DNA of 64,000 bases, taken from the NCBI GenBank assembly GCA_037176705.1, contig CM073886.1, forward strand, positions 19,949,501 through 20,013,500, read 5' to 3'. Position numbers and translations under genes: made by a program. Numbering within the stretch: the stretch's first letter is position 1; every line of letters starts with the position of its first letter. The notes under the pieces are model-generated. The model saw only the letters and a list, made by a program, of their open reading frames with translations. It was not told the origin of the DNA and did no database searches. This document shows positions 31,646 through 43,210 of this stretch, piece after piece. Source of the stretch: Molossus alvarezi. Lineage: Eukaryota > Chordata > Mammalia > Chiroptera > Molossidae.

Positions 31646-32724
31646 TTATATTTTAAACAAAAAGACTTAGTTCCAGAGAGGGCATGTGACTTAACCAGTC
31701 AGCTTTCCTGATGTGAAGTACAAATCTCTTCCAATAATCTCAAGCTGCCTCTTGCTAATTCTGGGTCAGGTGTAAAATAGAAAATACTGGACACATGAGA
31801 TATTTATGTCACTGAGATTGGTAGAGGATCAACAGAAAATGGCAACGAAAAGGAAATGTCACAAATGTGTGTCTAATGTATTATGGATATGCTAGAGCTA
31901 GTGGATATCCAAAAATTGGTAGATTTTCTTTCTTCTTTTTATTTTTTCTTTCTTTCTTTTCTTTCTTTCTTCTTTTTTTTTTTAGGAATACAGTAAGACA
32001 AATCGAGAGATTAATCTATCAGCCAATATTGATTTTCTTGAAAATGACTGGCCTCAAACAATTACACCTACTGACTGGTTGATACAACAAGTTGTGAGTT
32101 GAAATGAAATGAAATAACTTGGTTTTGCTAGAGTCCCAGAGGGACACATGTTTGCAAACTTGAGTTCATCATGATGCTTTTAGAGAAAATTCCTTTTAGA
32201 AACTTGGTCTAGAGAAAGTAGGATCATAACAGTTCTCTCATATGTATACACACAATTAAGTGACATTTACTGCTGAATCGGCCTTCTTTTTGTACTGTGG
32301 TGGTCTTTTTCTTGCATTTAAATGCTTTTATTTTGATGCATTCAATGGTTTCTAAAACGAGTTCATTGCATATGGTGAAGATCAACAAGTGAAAATAGTA
32401 GCCTTGTTGTTGATCGGTTTCATGTGAAACAACACCATGAATTGTGTTTTGGTTGTTGGTACATGTTGGAGTCAGGGCACAGTTTGAAATGGCCTCCTGG
32501 GGAAGAAAGTGTTTGACTGACTTAGAATGTAGGCTGAAGGACCACAGTCTGAGTCTCCTCAGTTTCATGAAACAAGAAGAGGAGAACTAATTGGAACCCA
32601 TTTTGTTAAAATGTTACCATTTTGAGAAAGTCTGCCTTTATCTGTGCAAGTCTTGGTTATCTGACCCTTCCGCAGGCTCTCAGGTATCCTGTGAGTATTA
32701 CTGTTGGATCAGGTATCTATTTAC
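31646..32724. other. Unique sequence with a CT/T-rich tract
   Basis: A polypyrimidine tract at about 31924-31983 ('tttctttctttcttttcttt'). The rest, including the 114-codon minus frame at 32224-32568, shows no recognisable gene or repeat. Confidence 0.5.
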
Positions 32725-32880
32725 CCTTTACCATGACCACATAAGGTATCATTATTGTTGTTGTTATTGTCTTTTTATTATCACTCTTTTGCAAATATTT
32801 AGAGTTTTATAGTGACTTGCTAAAGGTCACATACCAAGTAAATGTAAAAGACAGAATTTAAACCTAGAACCTAGTCTTTT
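32725..32880 (-). mobile_element. MIR SINE fragment
   Basis: Diverged reverse complement MIR: 'ataaggtatcattattgttg', 'tagtgacttgctaaaggtca' followed by 'cataccaagtaaatg', and 'gaatttaaacctagaacc'. Confidence 0.65.
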
Positions 32881-33059
32881 TTTTTTTTTCTATCCAATTA
32901 ATGACAATGAAACAGTATGGAAATAAGGGAAAATTCAGAGGGTTGAAGATTGGAAATGCAGAGGGTTGAAAATCTAGCATTGTGTGTCAAAAGCTTTGCA
33001 ATGTGCATAAGTTTAAGAAAGAAATCTTAAATGTTCTCTCCCCAAAAAGATAAACAGAA

Positions 33060-33210
33060 AACTATGTGAGGTGATGGGTATGTTAATTAACTTGATTGTG
33101 GTAATCATTTCACAAAGTATACATATATTGAAACATTACATTGTATACCTTCAATATATACAATTTTTATTAGCAAATACCCCTCAATAAAACCAGAGAG
33201 TAAAAATGTG
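33060..33210 (+). mobile_element. L1M LINE 3' end
   Basis: The classical L1M tail in forward orientation: 'gatgggtatgttaattaact', 'tgattgtggtaatcatttca' followed by 'caaagtatacatatattg', 'ttgtataccttcaatatata', then 'cccctcaataaaacc'. 5'-truncated. Confidence 0.8.
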
Positions 33211-33490
33211 ACGCAGAGAAAGTATTGGGAAATCCATTTCAAAATCTTTTGAGCAAATCGTTTATCCTGTCTCATGTTGCTCACCAGAAAAAGAAAAAAG
33301 CAAACATATTTTGAGGTAGCATCTTCCAAGATGTTGATTGACACCTACTGTTATTATGTGGTTACACTGAGAACAATCTTTTAAAGATACAAATATAGGA
33401 AATAATTTAATAGCCCTCTGTATTGACCTTAATAAAATGCTTATTACTTTACATGTATATAACCAATGAATTATTTTTATTTTTAAAAAT

Positions 33491-34108
33491 TTACCCTAAA
33501 GAAATCTTTGGAAATGTCCACTCATCTATTGATGGACACTTGGGCTGTTTCCAGATCTTAGCGATTGTAAATTCTGCTGCTATGAACATAGGAGTACATA
33601 TATTCTCTCTAATTGGTGTTTCAGGCTTTTTAGGATATATTCCTAGAAGTGGGATCACTGGGTCAAATGGCAGTTCAATTTTTAATTTTTTGAGGAAACA
33701 CCATAGTGTTTTCCATAGTGGCTGCACCAGTCTGCATTCCCACCAGGAGTGTACTAGAGTCCCCTTTTCTCTACACCCTCACCAGCCCTTGTTGTTTGAG
33801 GATTTGTTGATGGCGGCCATTCTGGTAGGTGTGAGGTGATACCTCATAGTCGTTTTAATTTGTATCTCTCTGATGATTAGTGACATTGAGAATTTTTTCA
33901 TATGTCTCTTGGCCATTTGTATGTCCTGTTTGGAGAGGTGTCTAGGTCCTCTGCCTATTTTTAAATCAGATTATTTGTCTTCCTTATGTTGAGTTGTATG
34001 ATAACTCTATATATTTTGGAAATTAGCCCTTTATCTGATGTATCATTGGCAATTATGCTATTCCATATAGTGGGTTCCCTATCCATTTTGCTGTATTAGT
34101 TTTGAAGG
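33491..34108 (-). mobile_element. LINE-1 ORF2 fragment lacking its 3' end
   Basis: Minus-strand LINE-1 ORF2 sequence. The readable part (33491-33727) encodes the C-terminal ORF2 motifs [34 protein letters not shown] and WKQPKCPS, then leaves the L1 frame at 33515 and reads into flanking DNA. The right part (33728-34108) continues upstream in L1 with frameshifts or stops. No 3' UTR or poly-A adjoins it. It corresponds to the region next to that kept at 59769-60149, but with more 5' sequence. It is close in sequence to that copy, so it is not very old. Confidence 0.9.
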
Positions 34109-34126
34109 TTAAAAAGAAAGCATAGA

Positions 34127-34128
<2 letters not shown>

Positions 34129-34198
<70 letters not shown>
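34129..34198. repeat. Compound (AT)15(AG)20 microsatellite
   Basis: (AT)15 at 34129-34158 runs directly into (AG)20 at 34159-34198, both without interruption. Pure arrays of this length are usually polymorphic and prone to slippage. Confidence 0.97.
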
Positions 34199-34201
<3 letters not shown>

Positions 34202-34784
34202 CAATTGTGCTTTTGTTAATTTTTCTTGTTTTGAGGACTAAAGCACAGCTGAGATGCACATTCATCCAATGAAAGGCGGCCTTTAGAAGAAACTAAGTCA
34301 TATAAGTGTTCACAGTACAACCAGATTCTAAGGTTTTTCTTGCTGTGGATGTTCTTTAAGCCTTTGAATGCCTGTCATTGCAATTTGGGTATTAACTTCT
34401 CTTGGTTCTTTTGCTCTGTGCCAATAGAAATATAGGAAGCTAACAACATACGAACACACTCTTCCAGATTTCCAGTACCCCCATGACCTTGGGCAACTGC
34501 TCTTAGTCTCACAGGGAGGTCTTGGGCTGTGCTGGCACCTCCCTGGCATGCATTTATTCTCTCTTCATAATTTCCTTCCCCTCAAAACCCAGTAATGAGG
34601 AATCTAGTATGAAGTAATTAGACAGTATGTGATTGAGGTGGCTGCCAACTATGCTGATGGAACTGTAGTCTTATTAGACTCATAAGGTTTTCTAAATTGA
34701 ACTTGGGGCTCTTGGTTCTTGCTGGTGTAAATATTCCTGAGAGAAATTCCCCAAGTATTTCAAGCGAGTTCACCTAAGGGTGAA
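34199..34784. other. Unique intergenic sequence
   Basis: No gene or repeat recognised. Confidence 0.5.
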
Positions 34785-34965
34785 CTGGAGTGAGCTTTGG
34801 AGCCAAAGATAAGTGCGTTCATCCTCAAATTCTGCCACTTATCAGCTATTTGACCCCAGGCAGGGAATTTAACTTCTTTCCTCTGTAAGTTGGCAGTATG
34901 AATTTCCACCCACCTGAAAAGTTTGTCATGGCAATTAAATGGGTTAAAAAAACTTGATATCTTAA
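34785..34965 (+). mobile_element. MIR SINE
   Basis: Forward MIR: 'gagctttggagccaaagata', 'aattctgccacttatcagct' followed by 'atttgaccccaggcagg', then 'tttaacttctttcctctgta' and 'gtcatggcaattaaatgggt'. Confidence 0.85.
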
Positions 34966-35074
34966 ATGAGTTCTTGTATCATTTTAACTTTAGACGTGGC
35001 TGCTTAATCATGCTGCACAACAAACAATTAAAATGTAATCATATTATTATTCTTAGAAATATCTCATAACCTTG

Positions 35075-35290
35075 GGGAGCTTGGAGATAGACTGACTTAC
35101 ATTTGAATCTCAGCCTCTACACAGACAAGTGCTGACTATTTTATTGCTCTTAAACTTGTATTCTCTCTCTTCAGAAAGACTAAAAATAATAATAAAAAGT
35201 ACTTATGTCTTGAGACATTGTTGGGAAGACTAAACAAACAAATACATAAAATGTGTTTACCACACTGCCTGGCTCATGTTACTGACATGT
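35075..35290 (+). mobile_element. MIR SINE (diverged)
   Basis: Forward MIR-like series: 'ttggagatagactgacttac' followed by 'atttgaatctcagcctctac', 'attgttgggaagactaaaca' and 'accacactgcctggctcatg'. Confidence 0.6.
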
Positions 35291-37235
35291 TACTGACAGG
35301 ACCAAAGTATTATTGAGATTATTATTTTCAACAGACCTTGACATTTATTGGTGGTGCAAATTTTTCTCATTTGAAGTTGTCCAAATACACAAATCATGTT
35401 GACATTGGGATGTGGGGCTATTCAGGTTATGTATAATTCTTTCTTTTAAGGTTAATTTGGAAATAATTACATCAAATCAGTTTAAGAATGAGTTTTTGTC
35501 TCATAGAATGGTTCAATGTAGAGCGAAAGCCAGGTTCGTACATATCTGAATCTGAGAGCTCAAATCTCATTAAAAAAAAAAACAAAACAAAACAAAAAAA
35601 AAACTCTGTCTCTTCATCTTTTTCCTCTCATCTTTGATTATATAATCTCCAAGTGTGGCTTCATACTTCATATAGAAAGTGAGATTTTCTCTCCCAACAT
35701 GCAAATATTAATTCCAGGAAAGACTATGCTTCAGTTATTTTTTAAAGTTTGTGTCAGCTGGAGTTGCTGTCCTTGTCTACAGTGCTGAAAGTCCTCACAG
35801 GCATCCTGGCCTGCATTGTCTCTATGTTGTCATGTAGCTCCTGACACCAGCCTGCTCTAATCATAAAGCAACAGGATCCCCTACCCTTATGATCAGCAAA
35901 CTTTATGGGAGAAATTTCCTCTAATTTCATATTGTCTGATGATAGGAGATAAGAGAATTAAACAGAACTCTAATATCTAGTGTTGATTTTTTTCCTTCCT
36001 TAAGAAAGACAGAGCAACTTTAGCACAACCTGGAGAATGTCCATTTATTCTGCAAACACATTTCACCATCTGATGGGCACCTGGATGTGTTCTCAACACA
36101 AGAGATTCAGGAAGGACAGATGAAGCAGGTGGAGCTGTGTTTGTAAAGTCTGGGTTTTTGCAGAGAAGGAGGGGTTGCTCCATCATCTGGGTGAATAGAA
36201 GCCATTCTGTCTTTAAATGAGGAACAGGACCAGTCCATCTGGTTTGTTGTTCTCCAACCTGTGCAAGTCTGAAAAGCAGTTTTTTCAGAGGTCCACTGAT
36301 GTTCCAGTACAGTCATGTCATGCTGATTGAGGTGGACCCATCTGAGTAAGCAAAGGAGAAGCAAAAGGGGAAAGAAAGAGAATGAAAGAAAAGAAAAGGA
36401 AGATCTGAAATTTGTTTATCCAGTGTCTTTATCCCAATGAGAAGAAATTGAGCTGCCAATAATGGAGCAAGACTCTCTGATGATATAGATTAAACCAGAA
36501 GGGCCAACAGTAAACAAGATGAACTTCAAAAGAGCAGCATTTCTGCTCTCTGGGGACCTCCATTAGCGAGTCACCAGATAGGCAATTACTGTACAGTTCT
36601 TGTAATGACCGGGATCAAAAGCAAGCATTCTGCACAGTAGGCAGTCAGAAAACAGGCAGACAAAAAACTGTGAAAATATGCCATTAAATCTTAATTATTC
36701 TTCAAAGGAAAACAAGCGCGACCAGGGGGCAGAGAAGGAAGGAATATTCTGAGCCTTACTAATGCTTGGGGCTCAGGGCCGTGGAATAGCTACTGTTTCA
36801 ACTCCCCTCTTCACTTAGAGCTGAGCATCTCATTCTGGCTTGAGCTGGGCTAAGAAATTGGGTTTATATAAGCATCCCAATTTCTCTGGACTGCTATATC
36901 TTCTTCTGGAGTACATGAAAGCTCTGGTATCAACCCTAGTTTTAGACAAAAAGTTTGGATAAAAATGATCGCTGTTGTGTTATTAAAAGCAAGTATCTCT
37001 GCATCCAGAGTTGACCACAGCTTACGCTTGGGTTCAGAGTCATCTCTTGGCACCTGTGGAAATGATAGCCTTTGTTCTGGGATTCACAAGCATCATGGGT
37101 CATGGTAGCCATGTGCCATTTCTCTGAGGCTCACATCAGAGAAGTCCTTGCTTGGTGTGTGTGTGGAAGCCCCAAACTCTATATGTGATACTGGCTAAAT
37201 GAAAGCTGTAAAGAACTCAAAAGGTATTGACTTTG

Positions 37236-37240
<5 letters not shown>
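35291..37240. other. Unique intergenic sequence
   Basis: No gene recognised. An A-rich stretch with AAC interruptions lies at about 35571-35602. A short L2-like patch may occur at 36035-36090 ('catttattctgcaaacacat', 'gatgggcacctggatg'). Confidence 0.45.
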
Positions 37241-37271
<31 letters not shown>

Positions 37272-37278
37272 ATGTGTG
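37241..37278. repeat. (TG)15 microsatellite
   Basis: Fifteen perfect TG units at 37241-37270, then 'catgtgtg'. Confidence 0.97.
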
Positions 37279-37362
37279 CAATCAAGATTGTACAGAGTAC
37301 ATAAATTTAAATTATATTTGGGTCACTTAGCACTATCGTTGTAAATAACTACAGAAGAAGCT

Positions 37363-37667
37363 AGCCCTGTGCTGCCAATAGACATACAAGGTAAAACACA
37401 TATGTCACTCACATTTTTATAGTAGACACATTAAAAAAGAAACAGGTAGATGTAATTTTGATAATATGTTTTATTTAACCCAATATATTCAAAATATTAT
37501 CATTTCAATGTAAAAATGATCACTGACAAGTTTTATTTTTGTGTGTGTGTGTGTGCACTGTCTGAAATCTAGTCTGTATTATATACTTCTAGAACATCTC
37601 AGTTTAAACAAGACACATTTCAGATATACATGGGGCTGGTGGTTATCATATTAGACCATGCAGGGCT
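37363..37667. mobile_element. MER33-like hAT-Charlie DNA transposon
   Basis: About 305 bases with imperfect terminal inverted repeats: 'agccctgtgctgccaata' at the left and 'tattagaccatgcagggct' at the right. Internal words match the family: 'tttatttaacccaatatatt' followed by 'caaaatattatcatttcaat', 'gaaacaggtagatgtaattt' and 'aagacacatttcagata'. A short TG run lies inside at about 37540. Family name from memory. Confidence 0.75.
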
Positions 37668-38044
37668 AAGCTGTGTCCCCAGTTCCATTCTTGACCATTT
37701 CCACCTATACAGACTAATTTTAAAAGCTAACATACACTGTATAGATTCTAATGCAGGCACTGTGTGACTCTCACCGGCCTAGCAAAATGGATTTGACATC
37801 TGATGACCTAAGAGATGCAAAACTAGAAACAGAGGAACCTGTGATAGTTGTCAGCCTCAGTAACTGCATCCAATAATGATGAGCGTGGTGTGCTGGGTCA
37901 ATGGGGTCCTCTTCATTAGGGAATTAAAACTGAGACCAAGGAAAACCACTGAAGCTGGTTTGGGCACCCTCACCCTCCATCCACCAATCAGAAGCGCTGT
38001 GTAGAGAGGAGGGAAAAAGAGCAGAGCACTATTCCTAGGCCCTT

Positions 38045-38155
38045 TCAATGCTTACGAATCACCACTGTGCTTATGAAAACGCAGATTTCCAAGCCTTACT
38101 TCCTGATTTTGACTCTGTTTGGGAGTATCAGTCTGTGCAGCAAGTACCGTTTTCA
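38045..38155 (+). mobile_element. MER5A-like hAT-Charlie fragment
   Basis: 'acgaatcaccactgtgctta' followed by 'tgaaaacgcagatttccaag', then 'gattttgactctgtttggga', resemble the left half of MER5A ('...gaatcacctgg...aaaacacagattgctgggcc...'). Confidence 0.5.
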
Positions 38156-39107
38156 ATTTTTAAAAAGTCACTATAGAAACAGCCAGTAGGGCCCTGAGAC
38201 ATTGATTAAGGAAACACACAACCTGCCACCTAATTTGCTGAGAACCTCCCTATTTCCCCTGTGCTCTCTCATGTTTGGGGCGGGAGGGCAAAAAGAAAGG
38301 GAGTGGGAATAATTTCTTCCCTGCTTCTTTCACCAGCACAGTAATTCTTTCTTCACTGCACTGCATGGTTTCATTTGTAATGTGGAACATAGTTAGAAAC
38401 TTTGGACTATCCAAACTTAATCCCAACAAGGGCTTCCCACTTGCCTGATCTGTCCACAGCCCACTCACAAGCTTTAGGTCACTGTACAATCAAGAAACAA
38501 GAAGATATTTGCAGAAGACAGATCCCTCAAGAGAAGACAATGGCATATGACTAAAGTTCATGAGAAATGGTACAGATAAGAGTCACTCAAGATCAAGGGA
38601 TAGTTGAGAAGTATCGTTTGCATCCTCTTAGCTCTTCCACAGCTACTTGCTTTAATAATCAAAACATGAGGATGAATATGAAAGATTCACTTTTCCACTT
38701 ATTCACATCATCTTCACGTGACCAAAGCGTTCTTCAGTAAGAAAATGGAATAACTAAACTTTGCTATTACCACTGTTGTGTTCAACAATAGAGACTTGCA
38801 TACCATAACACATCACTTACTAATGGTTCATAATCTCACGCACTCATACAGACGACATAGATTTGAACAACTATGAAGCTTGGTGTTCTTAGTGTTAACT
38901 TACTTCTAGAAAGTACACCACTATTCAGGAAACATTTCCCCATATATTCCCTCTTCTGAGCCTTGAAACATTCCTGAGGCTGCAAACAACCAATAATAGC
39001 GGAACCATTCTAGCAATAAAGACTCGGAGCTCTGGTGTGTTACATGAGAAATCACAGAACCATTTGGTTTCACAGCTGCGGTGAGGATGCTGGTTGGTTA
39101 CCGATAC
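38156..39107. other. Unique intergenic sequence
   Basis: No gene or repeat recognised. Confidence 0.5.
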
Positions 39108-39117
39108 GTTGGTCCTC

Positions 39118-39342
39118 CTTTTTTCTTTTTCTTTTTTTTTAAATATGTTTTTATTTAGTTTTTTAGAGAGACAGAGATAGAAACATCGATGTGAGGGAGA
39201 AACATCAATCGGCTGCCTCCTGCAGGCCCCCTTGTGGGGATCGAGCCCGAAACCCGGGCATGTGCCCTGACCAGGAATCAAACCAGTGACCTCTCAGTCC
39301 ATGGGATGACACTTAATCCTCTGAGCCATACCAGCCAGGCAT
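39118..39342 (-). mobile_element. Ves SINE with TSD
   Basis: Well-preserved reverse-complement Ves: T-rich start, 'gaaacatcgatgtgagggag', 'aacatcaatcggctgcctcc', 'tcgagcccgaaacccgggca', 'accaggaatcaaaccagtga' and 'tctgagccataccagccagg'. The TSD 'gttggtcctc' is at 39108-39117 and 39343-39352. It retains more CpG than most copies here, so it may be a younger insertion. Confidence 0.95.
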
Positions 39343-39352
39343 GTTGGTCCTC

Positions 39353-40179
39353 TTTCTACTACCTCTTGCTACTACTTTCTCGGAGAGGATTGGATTCTCA
39401 CATATACCTGGTAGTGTGTTCTTTCTTAGATTTCTAAGCTTCATCTAAAGTGATGTTTTGAGAGGAGTTCTGGCCTGAGTGCAGGCTCTGGCAATGGCTG
39501 TCTTGAGGAACAGTGAGAATAGCTCCCGCTGTACTTACGCACAAACCTGTCTGCAGAAAAGAGTGAGAACCAGGAGCTGCTTTCCTTTCTTAAACCCTAG
39601 TTGGCCTGCTGAACAAGAAAAGAGAACAGTTTTGATGATGCTGTTCGACTGCGGTGACCAGGACTCCGAAGGAAAATACACCCCCTCTACCCCCTTTAAT
39701 CCCAACCTCAATGACATCAAACTCCGATGAGTCTGAGGACTGGCTTGTGAAGGAGTCTGTAGGAAATGCTGCCTAAGTGCCAGCCTGATGAGATTGCTGG
39801 ATCCTACGGTAACGATTGTTCTTTGTCTCTGCAGATGAAATGTTACAGGAGCAGGAAGGACATTCCAGAGAATGCAGCAAGCTGCAGTGTCACACACATG
39901 CTCCAGGCCCTTGCTCATGGCACCTGAGCTTTGGGTCTTAGTGCTGAGATCGTGCTCGGGGGGCCAAGCCTGCCGCGTCGGGCCGGGGCATCAGAAATCT
40001 CCTTGTTTCCTGGCAAATCCCAAGTCCTCTGTTCTCCAGTGGGCATGGCCAGACACTGTTGGTGCCACATTAGGTGAAAAAAAGCAAAACCTAACTACCT
40101 CGAGCTTATGTTCAAATTGAGCACCTGTTGGCTACATTCTCTCCAGGAAGCAGGTAGGACATGTCCTTATGGAATAAAT
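39353..40179. other. Unique intergenic sequence with a small CpG patch
   Basis: No gene recognised. A short GC-rich patch lies at about 39945-39990 ('gctgagatcgtgctcggggg', 'cctgccgcgtcgggccgggg'). A splice-acceptor-like 'ctttgtctctgcag' ends at 39834 but no exon follows that I can support. The 127-codon minus frame at 39535-39918 has no recognised domain. Confidence 0.45.
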
Positions 40180-40295
40180 CTCATAACAAACTGCTCCCAA
40201 CTCTCTCACTTGACAAATGGGAACACAGAGACCTGAGAGGGAAAGTAACTTCTCTAAAGTCACATGAGAACAAGGTTCTGTGGCCTTCTGGCCAC
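40180..40295 (-). mobile_element. MIR SINE fragment
   Basis: Reverse complement MIR: 'cacttgacaaatgggaacac', 'agagacctgagagggaaagt' and 'aacttctctaaagtcacatg'. Confidence 0.7.
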
Positions 40296-40369
40296 ATGTG
40301 ATTGTTTTCTCCCAAATCAGCCCATTTACCTGTCATGTCAATGTCCATGAGCTGTTGTCTAGATACTTG

Positions 40370-40885
40370 GAATAAGACCCCAATTCCTTTCCTAGACTTA
40401 CACAGCTCTGAATAAGCTCTGGTCTATACCCACTCCGTGTCTTATCTTCTACATCTTCTGGTGCTTTTTCCTTTGTTCACTTCTTTGAGCCACAGGAGCC
40501 TTGTTTTGGTCACTGAATATAGTGCGTCATCCTCAGAGCATTCTTACCACTGTTCTCTCTGTCTTCAGTGCTCTCCCTTTGGTTCATCTACAATGGATTC
40601 CTTCCCACCCTCTTACCCTCTGCTCAGCAATCACCTTCTCAGAGAGTCTTCCTGTGCTGATGACATCCAATGTTGCCCACACTCTCCATCCCTTCACTCT
40701 GTTTACTGTTCTCTTAACGCTAATCAACATCTGAAATAACTTTCTGGATGTTCAATTAATTTCCATTGTTCTTCCTCTCCCCTCAGGCTGCAACCTCCAG
40801 GAGGATTTGAGTCATCACTCTATCCCCAGTACCTAGAACAGGGCCTTTAAATAGAAAATGTTCACTTAATGAAAAAGATGCACCT
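40370..40885 (+). mobile_element. L2 LINE, long 3' segment
   Basis: About 500 bases of forward L2: 'ctctgaataagctctggtct', 'cctttgttcacttctttgag', 'tttggttcatctacaatgga', 'aatcaccttctcagagagtc' followed by 'ttcctgtgctgatgacat', 'aggctgcaacctccaggagg', 'ctctatccccagtacctaga' and 'acagggcctttaaatagaaa'. The longest L2 in the window. Open frames of 77-100 codons here are chance or L2-derived. Confidence 0.8.
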
Positions 40886-40937
40886 TTACTTGCATGGGAA
40901 TACTTTTTTCAAATCAAGAATATCTTGAACTGAATAT

Positions 40938-41275
40938 GTCTTAGTTTGGGTTGCTATCAAAAGATATCATAGACTGGTACTATAAAATAACAGAAATTTA
41001 TTTCTCATAGAACTAAAGGCTGGGAAGTCCGAGATCAGGACGTCAACACGGTCAGGCTCTGGGGAGGGCTCTTTACCTGGCTTGTAGACAGCTGTCTTCC
41101 AGCTGGGTTATTCCAATCTCTCCTCCTCTTCTTACAAAGCCACTAATCCTATTTTAAGAACCCCACCCTCATGACATCATCCAAATCTAATTACTTGCCA
41201 AAGACATGTCTAAAAATACCATCACCCTGGGGGTTTAGGGTTCAACATAATGAACTTTAGGAGAACACAAGCATG
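40938..41275 (-). mobile_element. MLT1/MST-type solo LTR (ERVL-MaLR)
   Basis: Nearly complete LTR read in reverse: 'tgtcttagtttgggttgcta' at the left, 'aaatttatttctcatagaac', 'ggctgggaagtccgagatca' followed by 'ggacgtcaacacggtcag', 'cttgtagacagctgtcttcc', 'aagaaccccaccctcatgac' and 'ggggtttagggttcaacata'. The mirror of the fragment at 1-137. No internal proviral sequence adjoins it, so it is a solo LTR. Confidence 0.88.
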
Positions 41276-41497
41276 ATTTAGCAGCAATAGCTCTACCTTT
41301 TAAACAGCAATGTTGATTTCACTCTCTTTCTATAAATCTAAATAACTATATATCTGTATCTGTGCCTCTAAATATATCAGCATATCTCTACCTCTCTCTG
41401 GAGTTTTTCTCTGTAGAACAAACTTATAAACTATTTGTATTGGTCATCTTCACCGTTTTAAAAGTTGACACTCCACTTTCTTTTAATCCTCACACGA

Positions 41498-41672
41498 GGA
41501 TATGTTTATTGATTTTAGAGCAAGAGGAGGGGAGAGAGAGAAAAGAAAACATTGATGGGAGAGAAAAACATTAATTGGTTGCCTCCCCTATGAGCCCCAA
41601 CAAGGGATCAAACCCACAACCTTTTTGGTGCACGTACGATGCTCCAACCAACCTAGCCACCCAGCTGGTGAT
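41498..41672 (-). mobile_element. Ves SINE, diverged
   Basis: 'tgtttattgattttagagca', 'aaaacattgatgggagagaa', 'caagggatcaaacccacaac', 'caacctagccacccagctgg'. The middle is deleted compared with other copies (about 175 bases in total). An older copy. Confidence 0.85.
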
Positions 41673-41789
41673 ATCCCACTCTTGATTGAGGCCACTGCCT
41701 TCCCAATGTCCAGCACATAGCTGTTGCCTAGGTTTTCAAACAAAACAAAATTTAACTTTTTAATAACTTTCATTGTGAAACTAAAAAAA

Positions 41790-42013
41790 TAAATGTCTTC
41801 TTTTTTTTCTTTTTCTCTTTATTGATTTTCAAGAGAGAAGAAGGGAGAGGGAGAAAGAGATAGAAACATCGATGAGAGAGAACATCAATTGGCTGCCTCC
41901 TGCCTGCCCTCCACTGGGGATCAGGTCCACAACCTGGGCATGTGCCCTGACCAGGAACCGGAGACCTCTTGGTGCAGGGGTCGACGCTCAACCACTGAGC
42001 CACACTGCCGGCA
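41790..42013 (-). mobile_element. Ves SINE
   Basis: 'tctttattgattttcaagag', 'gaaacatcgatgagagagaa', 'atcaattggctgcctcctgc', 'ggtccacaacctgggcatgt' and 'tcaaccactgagccacactg'. A weak TSD, 'aatgtcttcttt'/'aatagtctgcttt', may flank it. Confidence 0.92.
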
Positions 42014-42480
42014 ATAGTCTGCTTTCAATGGTATTAAATCAAATTTCAGATCACCAGCATAGAAAAAAACTGTTTCCTGGATCATAAATGTAAAACCAAA
42101 TAATTTGGTCCCTATTATATTTGTAAGGGGAGTGACTTCATGGCTTAAAGATAGTTACTTCTCCAGGGCTGCCTTCCCTTTCTCCTTTCCTCCCTCAGTA
42201 CTTCTTCCTTTCCCTCTATTTTTTTTTTCCCTTTGTTTCCTACCCATCTTGTATCTTTCCATCCCCTTTCTGAAACATGAAAACCACAGTCTAAAAGAAA
42301 CTCACGTTCACATGTCTCGATGGGTAAGTGATTCCGGAAAGCTCACTCTTCAGGACAATTTTTAAAGGCAGCCCTCACTCGCTCCACACAGAAATCACGC
42401 TCACCAGGCGCGCTGCAGGAATAAAGAGGACACCACTCTGCTCCCAACCCTGCAAGACGCTGTGTTTTTCTAAAGGAGCT
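42014..42480. other. Unique sequence with CT/T-rich patch
   Basis: A pyrimidine-rich stretch at about 42166-42265 ('cctttctcctttcctccctc', 'ctctattttttttttccctt'). No gene or repeat recognised. Confidence 0.5.
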
Positions 42481-43210
42481 GAACTTGGGAATAAAATTAT
42501 TCTTTTTTACTGAGTTAAATGTTGTTGTTGCAAAATGGCTTTATTCTTGATTTAGGGTAAATAGAGTTCCCCATGATAACCCCAGTAAGTAAATACAGCT
42601 CCATCGGGAAGGGAGGGAAAGCCTGTGTAGTTTACTAATATCCAACGGAGAGAGCACCCAGATTACAAAACACAGGGAGACAAAACCAACGACAAGCAAA
42701 TGAGAGAGCGAGCAGGATGGCAGTTGGTCTCTGCTTTGTATACGGAGGGACGCTGACTTTCAGGGAGAAAATCCGAGTGTGCATCATGATTGCAAACCTG
42801 GCAGCGAATCTGAATCTAGTTTTACGGGCGTTCTTGGGAAGGCAAAGAAGAACTCATTCCAGTCCTGCCTCCATGTGGACACGTTTTCCCTTTGCCTCCA
42901 AAACCTCAAATCTGTCCCTTGTGCCATTTGGTAATGAACCCTCAGCTCCGTGACAAGGAGGCCAAATAGCTTTGCTCGGTATCCACAGAGTTTGCAAAGA
43001 GATTAACAGGGTCTAAAGGAATAAAGAACATCTGGAAACATGGGCTTTGCATTTTCCTTTCGTCCTGAGTGTGTTTGAAAGCTGAGCACTGGGGATTGGA
43101 CAACTGAATTTACTTGCACGTTGAACAGCCTAGTACCCCTGTGACTCGCGCAGTCAAATAGGAGAGGACTGGCTGAGTCTCTACCGGCCCCAATGGTGAC
43201 TCGAGTCCAA
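42481..43210. other. Candidate conserved non-coding block
   Basis: About 730 bases free of recognisable repeats, of even composition and with retained CpGs ('tatacggagggacgctgact', 'aatccgagtgtgcatcatga', 'gttttacgggcgttcttggg', 'gtgactcgcgcagtcaaata'). The 78-codon frame at 42717-42953 has no protein similarity I recognise. Regulatory role inferred only. Confidence 0.35.

Noticed and set aside
39821..39900. Possible splice acceptor ('ctttgtctctgcag') followed by an ATG
   Set aside because: No downstream donor or protein similarity; single acceptor-like words are common by chance.
1..41275. Possibility of a provirus between the MLT1 LTR fragments at 1-137 and 40938-41275
   Set aside because: They are in opposite orientation, 41 kb apart, and no internal retroviral coding sequence lies between them.
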